Of a stretch of DNA of 41,339 bases, positions 18,660 to 28,100 are shown piece by piece. Both the position numbers and the translations under genes were made by a program. The notes beneath the pieces are model-generated. The model was not told the DNA's origin. It saw nothing but the letters and a program-made list of their open reading frames with translations, and searched no databases. Each line of letters begins with the position of its first letter. The first letter of the stretch is position 1. Origin of the DNA: Bacteroidales bacterium (GTDB lineage: Bacteria > Bacteroidota > Bacteroidia > Bacteroidales > UBA10428); assembly GCA_016936215.1 (NCBI GenBank), contig JAFGPL010000176.1:1-41339 (forward strand), in the 5' to 3' direction.

Positions 18660-20618
18660 ATGATCTCGGTAGACCAGTTAAGCATCAGTTTTAACGGGAA
18701 AGACATTTTTAAAAATGTCTCATTCCTGGTAAATGAACGGGATAAAGTAGGTCTTGTGGGGAAAAACGGTGCCGGGAAAACCACACTCCTTAAAACATTT
18801 GTGGGATTGCAAAAGCCCGACGGGGGAGAAGTTGTAGTGCCATCAGACGTAACGCTGGGCTATCTGCCCCAGGAATTGATCGTGAAAGATACCCGCACTG
18901 TTTTTGAAGAGGTAAGCATGGCTTTCGGTGAAATCAACAAGCTTGAAAAAGATTTAAAAAAGCTGACAGATGAAATTGCCGAGCGTACAGATTACGATTC
19001 GAAAGAGTACCTCAGACTTATTGAAAAGCTTACCGAGAAAAACGACCGGTATCATATGCTGGGGGGTGGCAACCGTGAAGCAGGTATAGAACAGACCCTT
19101 ACAGGGCTTGGCTTTGACAGAAAAGACTTTCATCGCCCTACCCGCGAATTCAGCGGCGGATGGCGCATGCGCATAGAGCTGGCGAAAATCATCCTGCGCT
19201 CACCCGATGTTTTTCTTCTCGATGAGCCCACCAATCACCTTGATATTGAGTCTATACAATGGCTTGAAGACTTCTTAAAAAACTATTCCGGTGCGGTATT
19301 GCTCATCTCCCACGACAGGGCTTTTCTTGATAACGTAACAAACCGGACCATAGAAATATCGCTGGGTAAAATCTACGATTACAAGGTTTCTTATTCACAA
19401 TTTGTTGAACTACGGAAAGAACGCCGTGAACAACAGCTCAGTGCATGGCGGAACCAGCAGAAAACCATCGAAGACACTAAAGAATTCATAGAAAGGTTCA
19501 GGTACAAGGCTACCAAAGCTGTTCAGGTACAGTCGCGTATCAGGCAACTCGAAAAAATCGAACCCATAGAGATAGAAGAAGAAGACACCGCATCGCTGAA
19601 TATCAGGTTTCCCGATGCCCCCCGTTCGGGCACAGTGGTTTTTGAAGCTGCCGACATCACTAAAAATTATGGCAGCCTGCAGGTGCTGAACAATATTAAT
19701 ATGGTAGTGGAACGGGGTGAAAGGATTGCATTCGTTGGCCGTAACGGAGAAGGAAAATCAACGCTACTCAAAATAATCGTAGGCGAACTTGATTACACAG
19801 GAACACGAAAAACCGGCCATAATGTGAACCTTGGCTATTTTGCCCAGAACCAGGATGAGTTGCTCGATGGTGAAAAAACTGTGCTGAAAACGATTGACGA
19901 TATTGCAGTAGGTGATATACGCCCGAAAATAAGGGATATTCTGGGCGCATTCCTGTTCAGTGGTGAAGATGTAGATAAAAAGGTCAAAGTGCTTTCGGGC
20001 GGTGAACGCTCCCGGCTGGCCATTGCCAGGTTGCTGCTTGAACCATATAACCTGCTTGTGCTTGATGAGCCTACCAACCACCTTGATATGCGGTCGAAAG
20101 ATGTCCTCAAGCAGGCCTTGCTGAAATACAACGGTACCCTGATCGTTGTTTCCCACGACAGGGAGTTCCTTGACGGACTGGTAACAAAAATCTATGAATT
20201 CAGGGACAGGAAAATTGCCGAACACCTTGGTGGAATCTACGATTTTTTGAAGAAAAAAAAGATTTCTTCGCTGCGCGAACTTGAGGTTAAACCCTCACAG
20301 GATAAACCAACCAGGCCACCTGACAACAATGCAGGAAAAACAGATTATGCCGACAAAAAAAACCTTGAACGGGAAATACGAAAGCTTACCAACCAGGTAA
20401 ACTCGGTTGAGAACAAGATAAGTGAAATGGAGCAGCAGATTGCCGAAAAAGAAAGAATGATTTCAGATCCCGCATCAAACCAGGGAATCATCAACAACCC
20501 TGATTTTTTCAGGGAATATGAAAATTTAAAATCGAAGCTCACCGATGAGATGTGGAAATGGGAAAAAGTGCATATGGAACTTGAGTCGCTGGTTAAGAAA
20601 CGCACCAAACCCGAATAG
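18660..20618 (+). CDS. ABC-F family ATPase
   Basis: ABC-F proteins have two nucleotide-binding domains and no membrane domain. They bind the ribosomal E site to relieve stalls or, in some subfamilies, confer antibiotic resistance. The 652-residue protein has Walker A GKNGAGKTTL (about 35-44), signature FSGGWRMRI, Walker B VFLLDEPTNHLD, an interdomain helical linker rich in Arg/Lys (about 245-325), then GRNGEGKSTL (about 361), LSGGERSRLAIA and LLVLDEPTNHLD. A C-terminal coiled coil (about 565-650, rich in Glu/Lys/Gln) resembles the Uup/YdiF groups. I infer a housekeeping role; nothing points to resistance. Confidence 0.93.
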   Translation: MISVDQLSISFNGKDIFKNVSFLVNERDKVGLVGKNGAGKTTLLKTFVGLQKPDGGEVVVPSDVTLGYLPQELIVKDTRTVFEEVSMAFGEINKLEKDLKKLTDEIAERTDYDSKEYLRLIEKLTEKNDRYHMLGGGNREAGIEQTLTGLGFDRKDFHRPTREFSGGWRMRIELAKIILRSPDVFLLDEPTNHLDIESIQWLEDFLKNYSGAVLLISHDRAFLDNVTNRTIEISLGKIYDYKVSYSQFVELRKERREQQLSAWRNQQKTIEDTKEFIERFRYKATKAVQVQSRIRQLEKIEPIEIEEEDTASLNIRFPDAPRSGTVVFEAADITKNYGSLQVLNNINMVVERGERIAFVGRNGEGKSTLLKIIVGELDYTGTRKTGHNVNLGYFAQNQDELLDGEKTVLKTIDDIAVGDIRPKIRDILGAFLFSGEDVDKKVKVLSGGERSRLAIARLLLEPYNLLVLDEPTNHLDMRSKDVLKQALLKYNGTLIVVSHDREFLDGLVTKIYEFRDRKIAEHLGGIYDFLKKKKISSLRELEVKPSQDKPTRPPDNNAGKTDYADKKNLEREIRKLTNQVNSVENKISEMEQQIAEKERMISDPASNQGIINNPDFFREYENLKSKLTDEMWKWEKVHMELESLVKKRTKPE

Positions 20619-20697
20619 GATGATTGCACCTCCTATGCAACAATTATGGAATATAATATAAGCAGAGATAACAAACCGGTATCCTCCCCTGAAAAAT

Positions 20698-22041
20698 ATG
20701 GCACAAAAAGAGGAAAATAATTACCTTTATCGCATGCAAAATAACCATATACCTTACAGCATACCGAAGCCGGCATTTATAGCAGTGCATGCTGCATTAA
20801 TGATGCTTTTTTTTGCCTGTTCCGCACCGGTAAAAACTGTGAAGGAGAAAAATGTTGCAAAAATTTATAACCCGTCAAGTTCTAAAATTCACCCGGCTTT
20901 TTCAGTATTCCACGATAACGAAAATACCTCCACGCTTTTTGTAAAAGTATTCCCCAAAGAACTCCTATATAGTCAGGCCAATCCGGAAGGCCTGTACAAA
21001 GCAACCTTCAGGGTAAATTACAACTTGTACGAAATTGTAAATCCCTCTGAAAATATAATGGTTGACAGTGGTTCGGTGACATATACTTTTTTACGCGACG
21101 CCCCTGAACAGAGGGTTGTTAAGGAGATACACCTGAAAGCCGGGCCCGGGAAACTCTATCATTTGAAAATACAGGCCACAGACCTCATCAGAAGAGAAGA
21201 GGTGATAAGGTACATTTATGTTGATAAACGCACAACCCTGTCGCAACAAAACTTCATGATAAGGGAAGAAAAGTCTGGATTACCCTATTTTGCGCCTTAT
21301 GTACTTGGCCGCAGCAAATTTAAAATACGGTTCAATAACCCGGATAAGTATAAAGAGGTATTCGTATCTTATTACGGGCAGGAATTCCCGCTGCCCAAGC
21401 CATCGTTTACGCTATACAGGGAGAACATTTACCTGAGTAACCCCGATAGCTTGTGGATTTTGCCATACTCCCCCGATCTCACTTATCAGCTTGCTTACGA
21501 GGGCATGTATTTTTTCCAGTTTGATACGGCAGTAAAAGAAGGTTTAACGGTACTTAACTTCGGCAGTAGTTTTCCCCGTATCAAAAATTCAACTGAAATG
21601 GTGCAGCCAATTGAATACATTGCAACCTATTCAGAATATGAGAGGATAAAAAAGGCCATGAACAAGAAATTTGCAGTGGATGAATTCTGGCTTGACAATG
21701 CCGAAGGGCCCGAGCGGGCAAGGGAACTGATAAGGATTTATTACACCCGTGTTTTCTTTTCAAATTACTATTTCACATCTTTCAAACCCGGCTGGCTCAC
21801 AGACAGGGGAATGATCTTCATCATTTACGGCCCGCCACAGGCAATTTATGTTGATGATAGCAAAGAACAATGGGTGTATTTCAAAAAAAGCTCTGGCACA
21901 TCTGTTACTTTTATTTTCAGCCATGTAGCTTCCCCTTATGCCGAAAACCATTACCTTCTCGAACGTTCTGAAAGCAGCGAAGGACATTGGAAACAGGCTA
22001 TTGATACATGGAGAAACGGCAACGTGTTCATGCTCGACTAA
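20698..22041 (+). CDS. GWxTD domain lipoprotein
   Basis: The 447-residue protein has a lipoprotein signal with the lipobox FFACS (Cys41); starting at the internal Met13 would give a more ordinary signal length. The C-terminal part holds the hallmark GWLTDRGMIFIIYGPPQ (about 361-377) preceded by FWLDNAEGPERARELIRIYY. This defines the GWxTD domain, found in Bacteroidetes and Acidobacteria proteins of unknown function. The N-terminal half is beta-rich. It is 79 nt downstream of the ABC-F gene and 88 nt upstream of rlmB on the same strand. A periplasmic or outer-membrane location is inferred. Confidence 0.88.
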   Translation: MAQKEENNYLYRMQNNHIPYSIPKPAFIAVHAALMMLFFACSAPVKTVKEKNVAKIYNPSSSKIHPAFSVFHDNENTSTLFVKVFPKELLYSQANPEGLYKATFRVNYNLYEIVNPSENIMVDSGSVTYTFLRDAPEQRVVKEIHLKAGPGKLYHLKIQATDLIRREEVIRYIYVDKRTTLSQQNFMIREEKSGLPYFAPYVLGRSKFKIRFNNPDKYKEVFVSYYGQEFPLPKPSFTLYRENIYLSNPDSLWILPYSPDLTYQLAYEGMYFFQFDTAVKEGLTVLNFGSSFPRIKNSTEMVQPIEYIATYSEYERIKKAMNKKFAVDEFWLDNAEGPERARELIRIYYTRVFFSNYYFTSFKPGWLTDRGMIFIIYGPPQAIYVDDSKEQWVYFKKSSGTSVTFIFSHVASPYAENHYLLERSESSEGHWKQAIDTWRNGNVFMLD

Positions 22042-22129
22042 TGTTTTGCCCGCAGTTCTATTCACCATTTAAATACAAAAATATTTACCGGATTAACAAA
22101 CCGGAAAAAACCCTGTAATTAAAATAAAG

Positions 22130-22924
22130 ATGCAGAATGATCAAAAAAAACACTTCAGCCCCGGTTTATCAAAAGATATGAAAAAAAATATCACTTACGG
22201 CATTCATGGTGTGACCGAAGCTTTGCGTTCAGACAAGACGGTGGATAAGATATTGGTTAAAAAAGGCGCAGCAGGCCACATGCTTGAGGAGGTAATAAGA
22301 CAGGCAAGACTGCATGATATACAGGTGCAATATGTACCGGTTGAAAAACTAAACCGCATCGCGGGCGGAAACCATCAGGGGATTGCCGCTTTTCTTTCAT
22401 CTATTGAATATTCCAAAGTCGAAGAGATCATCCCATTTGTATTTGAACAGGGCAAAAATCCTTTGATACTAGTGCTTGACGGGATTACTGACGTGAGAAA
22501 CTTCGGGGCTATTGCGCGCACTGCCGAATGCGCGGGGGCAGATGCTATTGTGCTGCCTTCAAAAGGTTCTGTATCGGTAAATGCCGATGCCATTAAAACA
22601 TCGGCAGGCGCCCTGCACAGTATTCCGGTATGCAAGGCTGCAGATATTGTTGAAACATTAAAATATATGCGTAACAGCGGTCTTACACTCACAGGGGCCA
22701 CAGAAAAAGCCGGTGTAACATGCTTTCAGGCTGATTATACATCTCCTTGTGCAATCGTGATGGGGGCAGAAGACACCGGATTGTCAAAACCGGTTTTAAA
22801 AATGATGGATACCCTGGTAAAAATACCCATGTTCGGAAACATAGGGTCGCTTAATGTTAGCGTGGCAACAGCAGTAATCCTTTACGAGGCTGTGAGACAA
22901 AGAAACTTTTCAGCAAAAAGTTAG
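22130..22924 (+). CDS. rlmB: 23S rRNA (guanosine-2'-O)-methyltransferase RlmB
   Basis: RlmB methylates the 2'-O of G2251 in the P loop of 23S rRNA using S-adenosylmethionine. The 264-residue protein has the L30e-like substrate-binding N-terminal domain (YGIHGVTEALRSDKTVDKIL) and the SPOUT catalytic domain. The three knot motifs are LDGITDVRNFGAIARTAECA (about 115-134), AIVMGAEDTGLS, and IPMFGNIGSLNVSVATAVIL near the C-terminus. An alternative start at Met17 (22178) fits the usual RlmB N-terminus better; Bacteroidetes lack strong ribosome-binding sites, so the choice stays open. Assignment to RlmB rather than another TrmH-family member is by domain layout. Confidence 0.88.
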   Translation: MQNDQKKHFSPGLSKDMKKNITYGIHGVTEALRSDKTVDKILVKKGAAGHMLEEVIRQARLHDIQVQYVPVEKLNRIAGGNHQGIAAFLSSIEYSKVEEIIPFVFEQGKNPLILVLDGITDVRNFGAIARTAECAGADAIVLPSKGSVSVNADAIKTSAGALHSIPVCKAADIVETLKYMRNSGLTLTGATEKAGVTCFQADYTSPCAIVMGAEDTGLSKPVLKMMDTLVKIPMFGNIGSLNVSVATAVILYEAVRQRNFSAKS

Positions 22925-22932
22925 CCCGGAAG

Positions 22933-23400
22933 TTACTCTGCTACAGGCAACTGCCTGTCAACCAGAACATCAAGCGATATGAATGTTTCAGTTCTTGAAA
23001 TACCTTTGATAGCCTGAATTTTATCAGCAAGGATTTTTTTAAGGTGCTCATTGTCTTTAGCAAACACTTTCAGGAACATTGAATACTGACCGGTGGTATA
23101 ATGACATTGAACGATTTCTGGAATTTGGACAAGCTTTTCCGACACATCGTTGAACAAACCGGCATTGTCGAGATAAATCCCGATATAGGCACAGGTATAG
23201 TACCCCAGTTTTTTAGGTTCGAGGTTGAACTGGCTGCCGGAGATAATGCCAAGCCTCACCAGCCGCTGCACACGCTGATGGATGGCCGCCCCGGAAACGC
23301 CACATTCCCTGGCAACCTCAAGAAAAGGTACCCGGGCATCTTTAATCAGCATCTCAAGTATCTTTCTGTCAAGACTATCAATTTGAAAGTTATTTCTCAT
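22933..23400 (-). CDS. AsnC/Lrp-family transcriptional regulator
   Basis: The 155-residue protein has an N-terminal winged-helix DNA-binding domain (SLDRKILEMLIKDARVPFLE, HTH near VARECGVSGAAIHQRVQRL, residues about 29-47) and a C-terminal RAM ligand-binding domain (about 68-150). The family forms dimers and higher oligomers controlled by amino acids. It is divergent from asnA across a 463-bp gap, the arrangement in which E. coli AsnC activates asnA, so control of asnA is a reasonable inference. It is convergent with rlmB, the stops lying only 8 nt apart. Its own leader contains a perfect 16-bp palindrome, suggesting autoregulation. Confidence 0.9.
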   Translation of the reverse strand: MRNNFQIDSLDRKILEMLIKDARVPFLEVARECGVSGAAIHQRVQRLVRLGIISGSQFNLEPKKLGYYTCAYIGIYLDNAGLFNDVSEKLVQIPEIVQCHYTTGQYSMFLKVFAKDNEHLKKILADKIQAIKGISRTETFISLDVLVDRQLPVAE

Positions 23401-23420
23401 ATCTTTTTTAATAAACTAAA

Positions 23421-23436
23421 ATTATTAATTAATAAT
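23421..23436. promoter_or_regulatory. Candidate AsnC/Lrp operator (16-bp palindrome)
   Basis: ATTATTAATTAATAAT is a perfect 16-bp palindrome located 20 nt before the regulator start codon and downstream of its predicted promoter. AT-rich palindromes are typical Lrp/AsnC targets. The surroundings are very AT-rich, so chance occurrence is possible. Confidence 0.4.
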
Positions 23437-23460
23437 GCAAAATAAATTATAATTTGAAAG

Positions 23461-23491
23461 CAAAAGTATTAATTTAGCAGTTAAAATTAAA
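23461..23491 (-). promoter_or_regulatory. Promoter of the AsnC/Lrp-type gene
   Basis: On the minus strand 23468-23461 reads TACTTTTG, a full match to TAnnTTTG, with TTTA at 23491-23488 after a 19-base spacer. Transcription would start near 23454, about 54 nt before the start codon. Confidence 0.6.
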
Positions 23492-23863
23492 ATTATTTTG
23501 GAAATATTCTGATAAATTAATAGGTTTGCAATGATTTTAAATTTTAACAAATACCGGCAAAATTTATTAAAAAAGTTAATGATTTTGCTAAAAAAATTAA
23601 AAAAAGCTTAAAACAAGTAAAATTTTTAAAGGCAAAAGCTTGTTTAGCGGGCGGAAATATTTCATAGTTTATGGGATTATGGACCTGGATAATACCGGGC
23701 GTGTTATTGTACAAATCAATCATAAGATGCATGGCTGGGGCAGTTCATGCATTTTATGTTATAGTTTAAAGTTCACATACCAGTATTAAACATTTTCCCT
23801 GAAAAAACATAACATGGTTTATATTGTTTTTGAGAACGAAAAAAGAAATAAAAAAATTATCGC
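23492..23863. other. Intergenic region upstream of asnA
   Basis: AT-rich region without a credible gene; a 62-codon minus-strand reading (23544-23732) has low-complexity Phe/Leu/Lys composition and is rejected. It should hold the asnA promoter, but I find no clean TAnnTTTG element. An inverted repeat ATGCATG (23727-23733) / CATGCAT (23746-23752) with a 12-base spacer is a candidate regulatory site. Confidence 0.4.
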
Positions 23864-24901
23864 ATGGGCAATCTTATTTTTCCAAAAAATTACCAGAGCC
23901 TTCTTAACCTGAAAGAAACAGAAAAAGCTATAAAACTGGTAAAAGACACGTTTCAGCAAAACCTTTCATCGGAGCTAAGGCTGCGAAGGGTAACAGCACC
24001 GCTTTTTGTGCTGAAGGGCACCGGTATAAACGACGATTTAAACGGCGTGGAACGCAAAGTTACCTTTCCCATTAAAGATATGAACGACCATACGGCAGAA
24101 GTGGTAAACTCCCTGGCCAAATGGAAAAGAATGGCGCTTGCCGATTACGGAATCGAAAAAGGTTATGGCCTCTATACCGACATGAATGCCATAAGGCCGG
24201 ATGAAGAACTTGACAATATTCATTCGCTGTATGTTGACCAGTGGGACTGGGAACTGGTAATAGGTGAAACAGACAGGAACCTTGAATTCCTGAAATACAT
24301 CGTGCGCAAAATATATGAAGTGTTAAAACGCACCGAGTTCGTGATATATGAACACTATCCGAAGATTGAGCCAATCCTCCCTGACGAAATCACTTTTCTT
24401 CATGCCGAAGAATTACAGGTGATGTATCCGAAACTCACACCCAAAGAGCGTGAGCTGGAAGCGGTCAAAAAACATGGCGCCGTATTTGTAATCGGCATCG
24501 GCGGCCCGCTGGGTGATGGTAAACCTCACGACGGGAGGGCACCAGACTATGACGACTGGACCACCCCTACCCGCTCGGGATACAAAGGGCTCAACGGCGA
24601 TATTCTCCTCTGGAACCCTATGCTCGAATCTGCATTTGAAATCTCCTCTATGGGCATAAGGGTTGACAGGACGACCCTGCTCCACCAGCTCGATATTACG
24701 AACACCACTGACCGCAAAGAACTATTGTTCCACAAACGTTTGCTGAATAACGACCTGCCATTGTCAATCGGTGGCGGCCTGGGACAATCACGAATTTGTA
24801 TGTATTACCTTAAAAAAGCTCATATTGGTGAAATCCAGTCAAGCATCTGGTCCAATGAAATGATTGCAGAATGCAAAAGAAATAACATATTTTTGGTATA
24901 G
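23864..24901 (+). CDS. asnA: Aspartate-ammonia ligase (asparagine synthetase A)
   Basis: AsnA makes asparagine from aspartate, ammonia and ATP, releasing AMP and pyrophosphate; it is related to class II aminoacyl-tRNA synthetases. The 345-residue protein begins MGNLIFPKNYQSLLNLKETE. It contains LRLRRVTAPLFVLKGTGIND (about 38-57), KWKRMALADYGIEKGYGLYT, YVDQWDWE, IRVDRTTLLHQLDITN and the class II motif 3-like LPLSIGGGLGQSRICMYYLK (about 303-322). Length is the family norm. The divergent AsnC-type regulator upstream suggests asparagine- or nitrogen-responsive control. I see no glutaminase domain, which excludes AsnB. Confidence 0.96.
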   Translation: MGNLIFPKNYQSLLNLKETEKAIKLVKDTFQQNLSSELRLRRVTAPLFVLKGTGINDDLNGVERKVTFPIKDMNDHTAEVVNSLAKWKRMALADYGIEKGYGLYTDMNAIRPDEELDNIHSLYVDQWDWELVIGETDRNLEFLKYIVRKIYEVLKRTEFVIYEHYPKIEPILPDEITFLHAEELQVMYPKLTPKERELEAVKKHGAVFVIGIGGPLGDGKPHDGRAPDYDDWTTPTRSGYKGLNGDILLWNPMLESAFEISSMGIRVDRTTLLHQLDITNTTDRKELLFHKRLLNNDLPLSIGGGLGQSRICMYYLKKAHIGEIQSSIWSNEMIAECKRNNIFLV

Positions 24902-24979
24902 GCTTTTACTTTACCCAGAGTCGGTTATTATGCATATTTTTGATAGGATAATAACCTGAAAAAACAAAAAAACAATGTT

Positions 24980-25120
24980 TTGAAGAAGGTTATAAAAGAT
25001 AACGGATTCATTATATTAAACAGAAAGATCTCATATATCCTCATCCTGCTTTCTCTGGTTGGTTGTTATAGCGAAACTAACTGTCCGGGATACCACATTG
25101 GCTTCCCGGACTTTTTGTAG
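24980..25120 (+). CDS. Small truncated lipoprotein ORF (possible gene remnant)
   Basis: A TTG-initiated reading of 46 codons gives a basic N-terminus (LKKVIKDNGF), a hydrophobic stretch and a lipobox LVGC with Cys29. The mature part is CYSETNCPGYHIGFPDFL before TAG at 25118. The C-x(5)-CPG(Y/F) start of the mature region resembles small Bacteroidetes lipoproteins I recall that continue for over 100 residues, so this looks like a truncated member. There is no ATG in the right place (an ATG at 24975 is out of frame and stops at once). A terminator-like hairpin overlaps the last codons. It could equally be a chance reading; translation is unproven. Confidence 0.4.
   Translation: MKKVIKDNGFIILNRKISYILILLSLVGCYSETNCPGYHIGFPDFL
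25083..25116 (+). terminator. Terminator-like hairpin downstream of asnA
   Basis: GTCCGGGA (25083-25090) pairs with TCCCGGAC (25104-25111) around a 13-base loop, followed directly by TTTTT. It may end transcription from asnA and the small lipoprotein ORF, before the convergent gene ending at 25157. Confidence 0.7.
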
Positions 25121-25156
25121 CATTTTGATCAACAGTATAATATTGCATTATCTGTT

Positions 25157-28100
25157 TCAATCCCTCACTACCTTAATAATTGTACTCACACCCTCATCTG
25201 TTTTAATTTCAATAAAATACATACCTTGCAATCCGGGCAGGGATACCTGGATGTCTTTAACATTATTGCATTCGGAATTGGAATATTCCATTCCTGTAAT
25301 ACCTTTCACCACAATAATTACATTGCTGTAATACCGGTTGAGTTCAATATTCACCTTATCACTTGCCGGATTCGGATAAACTTTTATTGAATTTTTAAAT
25401 GCTACATCATACAAGCTGGTGATTGTTACCAGATAACAATCGGAAATACTTGTGCAGTTATTTTGTGTTATTCGCAAAGCATAATTTCCTGATGATGCAG
25501 GATGAAAATAGGCCTGAATCTCGCCGGGGATAACACTGAAGCTGTTATCGCAATCAAGCCACTCATAGGTTCCGTTTGCAACTGCGAACAAAGTATCGTT
25601 TATAAGCTGTAATGTAGCATCAATACTAATTAAAGTTAGATTTGTGATAATAATACTATCACAGCCAAGGATTGTAATTAATGAATCTGTAAAGGTACCG
25701 GCAGTTTTCTGATAAGCTCCCTGCAGAAATATGCTGTCTCCTGAACAGATACTTTCATCAGTGGTCACAATGTATTTATTGTTTACTGTCAAACTGTTGA
25801 CAATAAGGCTGTCACAACCCGCAGAAGTCTGAAGGGTATCATAATATATCCCTGAGGTTTTACGATAACTTTTTTGAAGAAACAGACTGTCACCCGAACA
25901 AATACTTATACTTAGATTTATTATAGGCCTTGGTTTCACTGTTATAGTAGTTTTTACAATACTATCGCACCCTGTAACTGAAGTAAGTGTATCGCTGAAA
26001 TTTCCGGCTGTGCTATGATAAATTCCTCCAACCGCAATGCTGTCACCTTCACAGATATCAAAGTTAAAGTAGGTGGTGGGACCGGTTGATATTAAGATAA
26101 AGGTATCTCTTTGTGTACCGCAGATATTTGTATAATCAACCCAAAATGTGCCTTCGGGAGAAATTGTTATCACGCGGTCAGAACTTCCGGTACTCCATAA
26201 TACCGAATAATCTGTGTTCCCGGCATCAACTGACACAGTCTGACATGCCCTTATGGTATCAGCAATAACATCTTTAAATCCGAATTCATCGGCGCCAATT
26301 GAGGGACTGATTTGACTGCGTATCTCTTCATCCATATCGAGTGTTATCCCTGATATTGGTTTGCCTTTATCTTTTAAAGTATTCTCACAGGCATGAAGGT
26401 CAGTATCTGAATAGAACAATGGGTTAAGTGAAAATGAATTGCTATCCCGTTTTGAAGTATACTGCCAGTCTGCTAAAGCAGGTTGTTGAACACCATTGAA
26501 TATTCCAAGTTGTGCACCGGATGTATAAAAATTATTAAAATCGCTTTTACTTATTCCGTTCAGACTTGCTGTAGCTATAACCAAGCCACCCCCCGGATTG
26601 CTTAAAATATTGTTGTACAAGCTCAGATATGCACTATAAGTGTCGAGAGATAAACATCTGTTGTCACTTCCCTCGCGATATAAATTGACACTGTTGTGGT
26701 TCATAGAGACAAAATCGCTGTAGTATAATTCAACTGCATAGCAGGTACCACTTGTTCCGCCAAGGGCTATCGTGTTATTGTTAATTTTTAACAGGTTGTC
26801 CGCGTTTGGAGCATTACAGTACCTCATTTCAATCCCTCTGATTCCATTTCCTATACCTATACTATTATATTCAACAGCCAGGGGATAGCTGTATTCAACA
26901 TATAATCCTCTGTATGACAAATTATCTGTATTACTTGTAATTTGATTTTTTAGTACCTTACCATTTGTGAACCATCTTAGGAACATTCCCTGTTCATACT
27001 GATTGAAAAACTTACAATTTTCTATTATTGATTCGAATGCACCGTTGATATATAAACCTGTTGTTCCGTTTATAAACGAGGAATTTCTAAAGGCTGAATG
27101 GAAGGTTTGAGAAATATAAACCAGATATTTGTAGGATGATGAGGTGATAGCCGCAGCAGATCTGGCAATCAGCTGACACCTGTTAAAAACAATATTATAA
27201 TTCAGACTGGCAAAATATACTATTCTTCCATATGATGCTCCGTCTGCCTTAATGGTTAAATCTTCAAAGATAATATTGTTGCAGTTATCAATCTGAATGG
27301 TATAATTGAGGGAAGATGAACTTGAAGAATATGCAATGGTAACCTTTGAGCTGTCGCCACTTTCAGATCTGAAGGTAATAGTGTTTTCACCTGAAGTTCC
27401 TTTAATACTGGATAATGCCATTCTTTGATTGTATACACCATCTCTGATATTAAATATCACCGGACCACAGATGCCATTATTATTTAGTGCTGTAACAGCC
27501 TGTGTAATGGTAATATAATCGGGCGATATTCCACCAATGGTGTAAGTTCCAGACAGTGCCGGAGAATAATTTGTCCTTAATGTATCATTAAGTTGATATT
27601 CATCTGATACACCATTTGGGAGACTGCTTACCACTTCAATAGAATAAGTGGTTGCCGGTTGCCAGGCATAGCTCCCCAGATTGAGTAATTCTCCTTTGCT
27701 GCCTACAGGAAGATTTCCGGTCCAGTTTAATGGTGTCTGGGCAATATTATCAACTTTCCAGTTCAGGGATAGTGAAGTAACAGGGGTATTACCTTTGTTA
27801 CCAATGGTGACATAAATATTGTTGCTGCCGCCACATCCTGTCTGTCCTGATATTTCAGTTACTTCAACATTAACTGAATATCCTGTCCATTCATCTGCAC
27901 CTATATCTGGTGTACTGGTTCTGATATCTCCCTCAATGTCAGTATTTACATAACTTAATTGTTCTCCGGCATTGCTCAGGGCAGTATTGGTGAATTTATA
28001 GGTAGAATCATTCAGGAATAATGGATTTTGATTGATTGAATTCTTATCAAAACCTGTAAAATCCTGCCATTGGGCCAGATTTCTCAGACCTGCCTCCTGA

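Noticed and set aside
23544-23732. 62-codon minus-strand reading upstream of asnA
   Set aside because: Phe/Leu/Lys-rich low-complexity product from AT-rich regulatory DNA, with no recognisable domain.
25059-25331. 90-codon plus-strand reading after asnA
   Set aside because: It runs antisense through the sorting domain of the giant T9SS gene and has no independent features.
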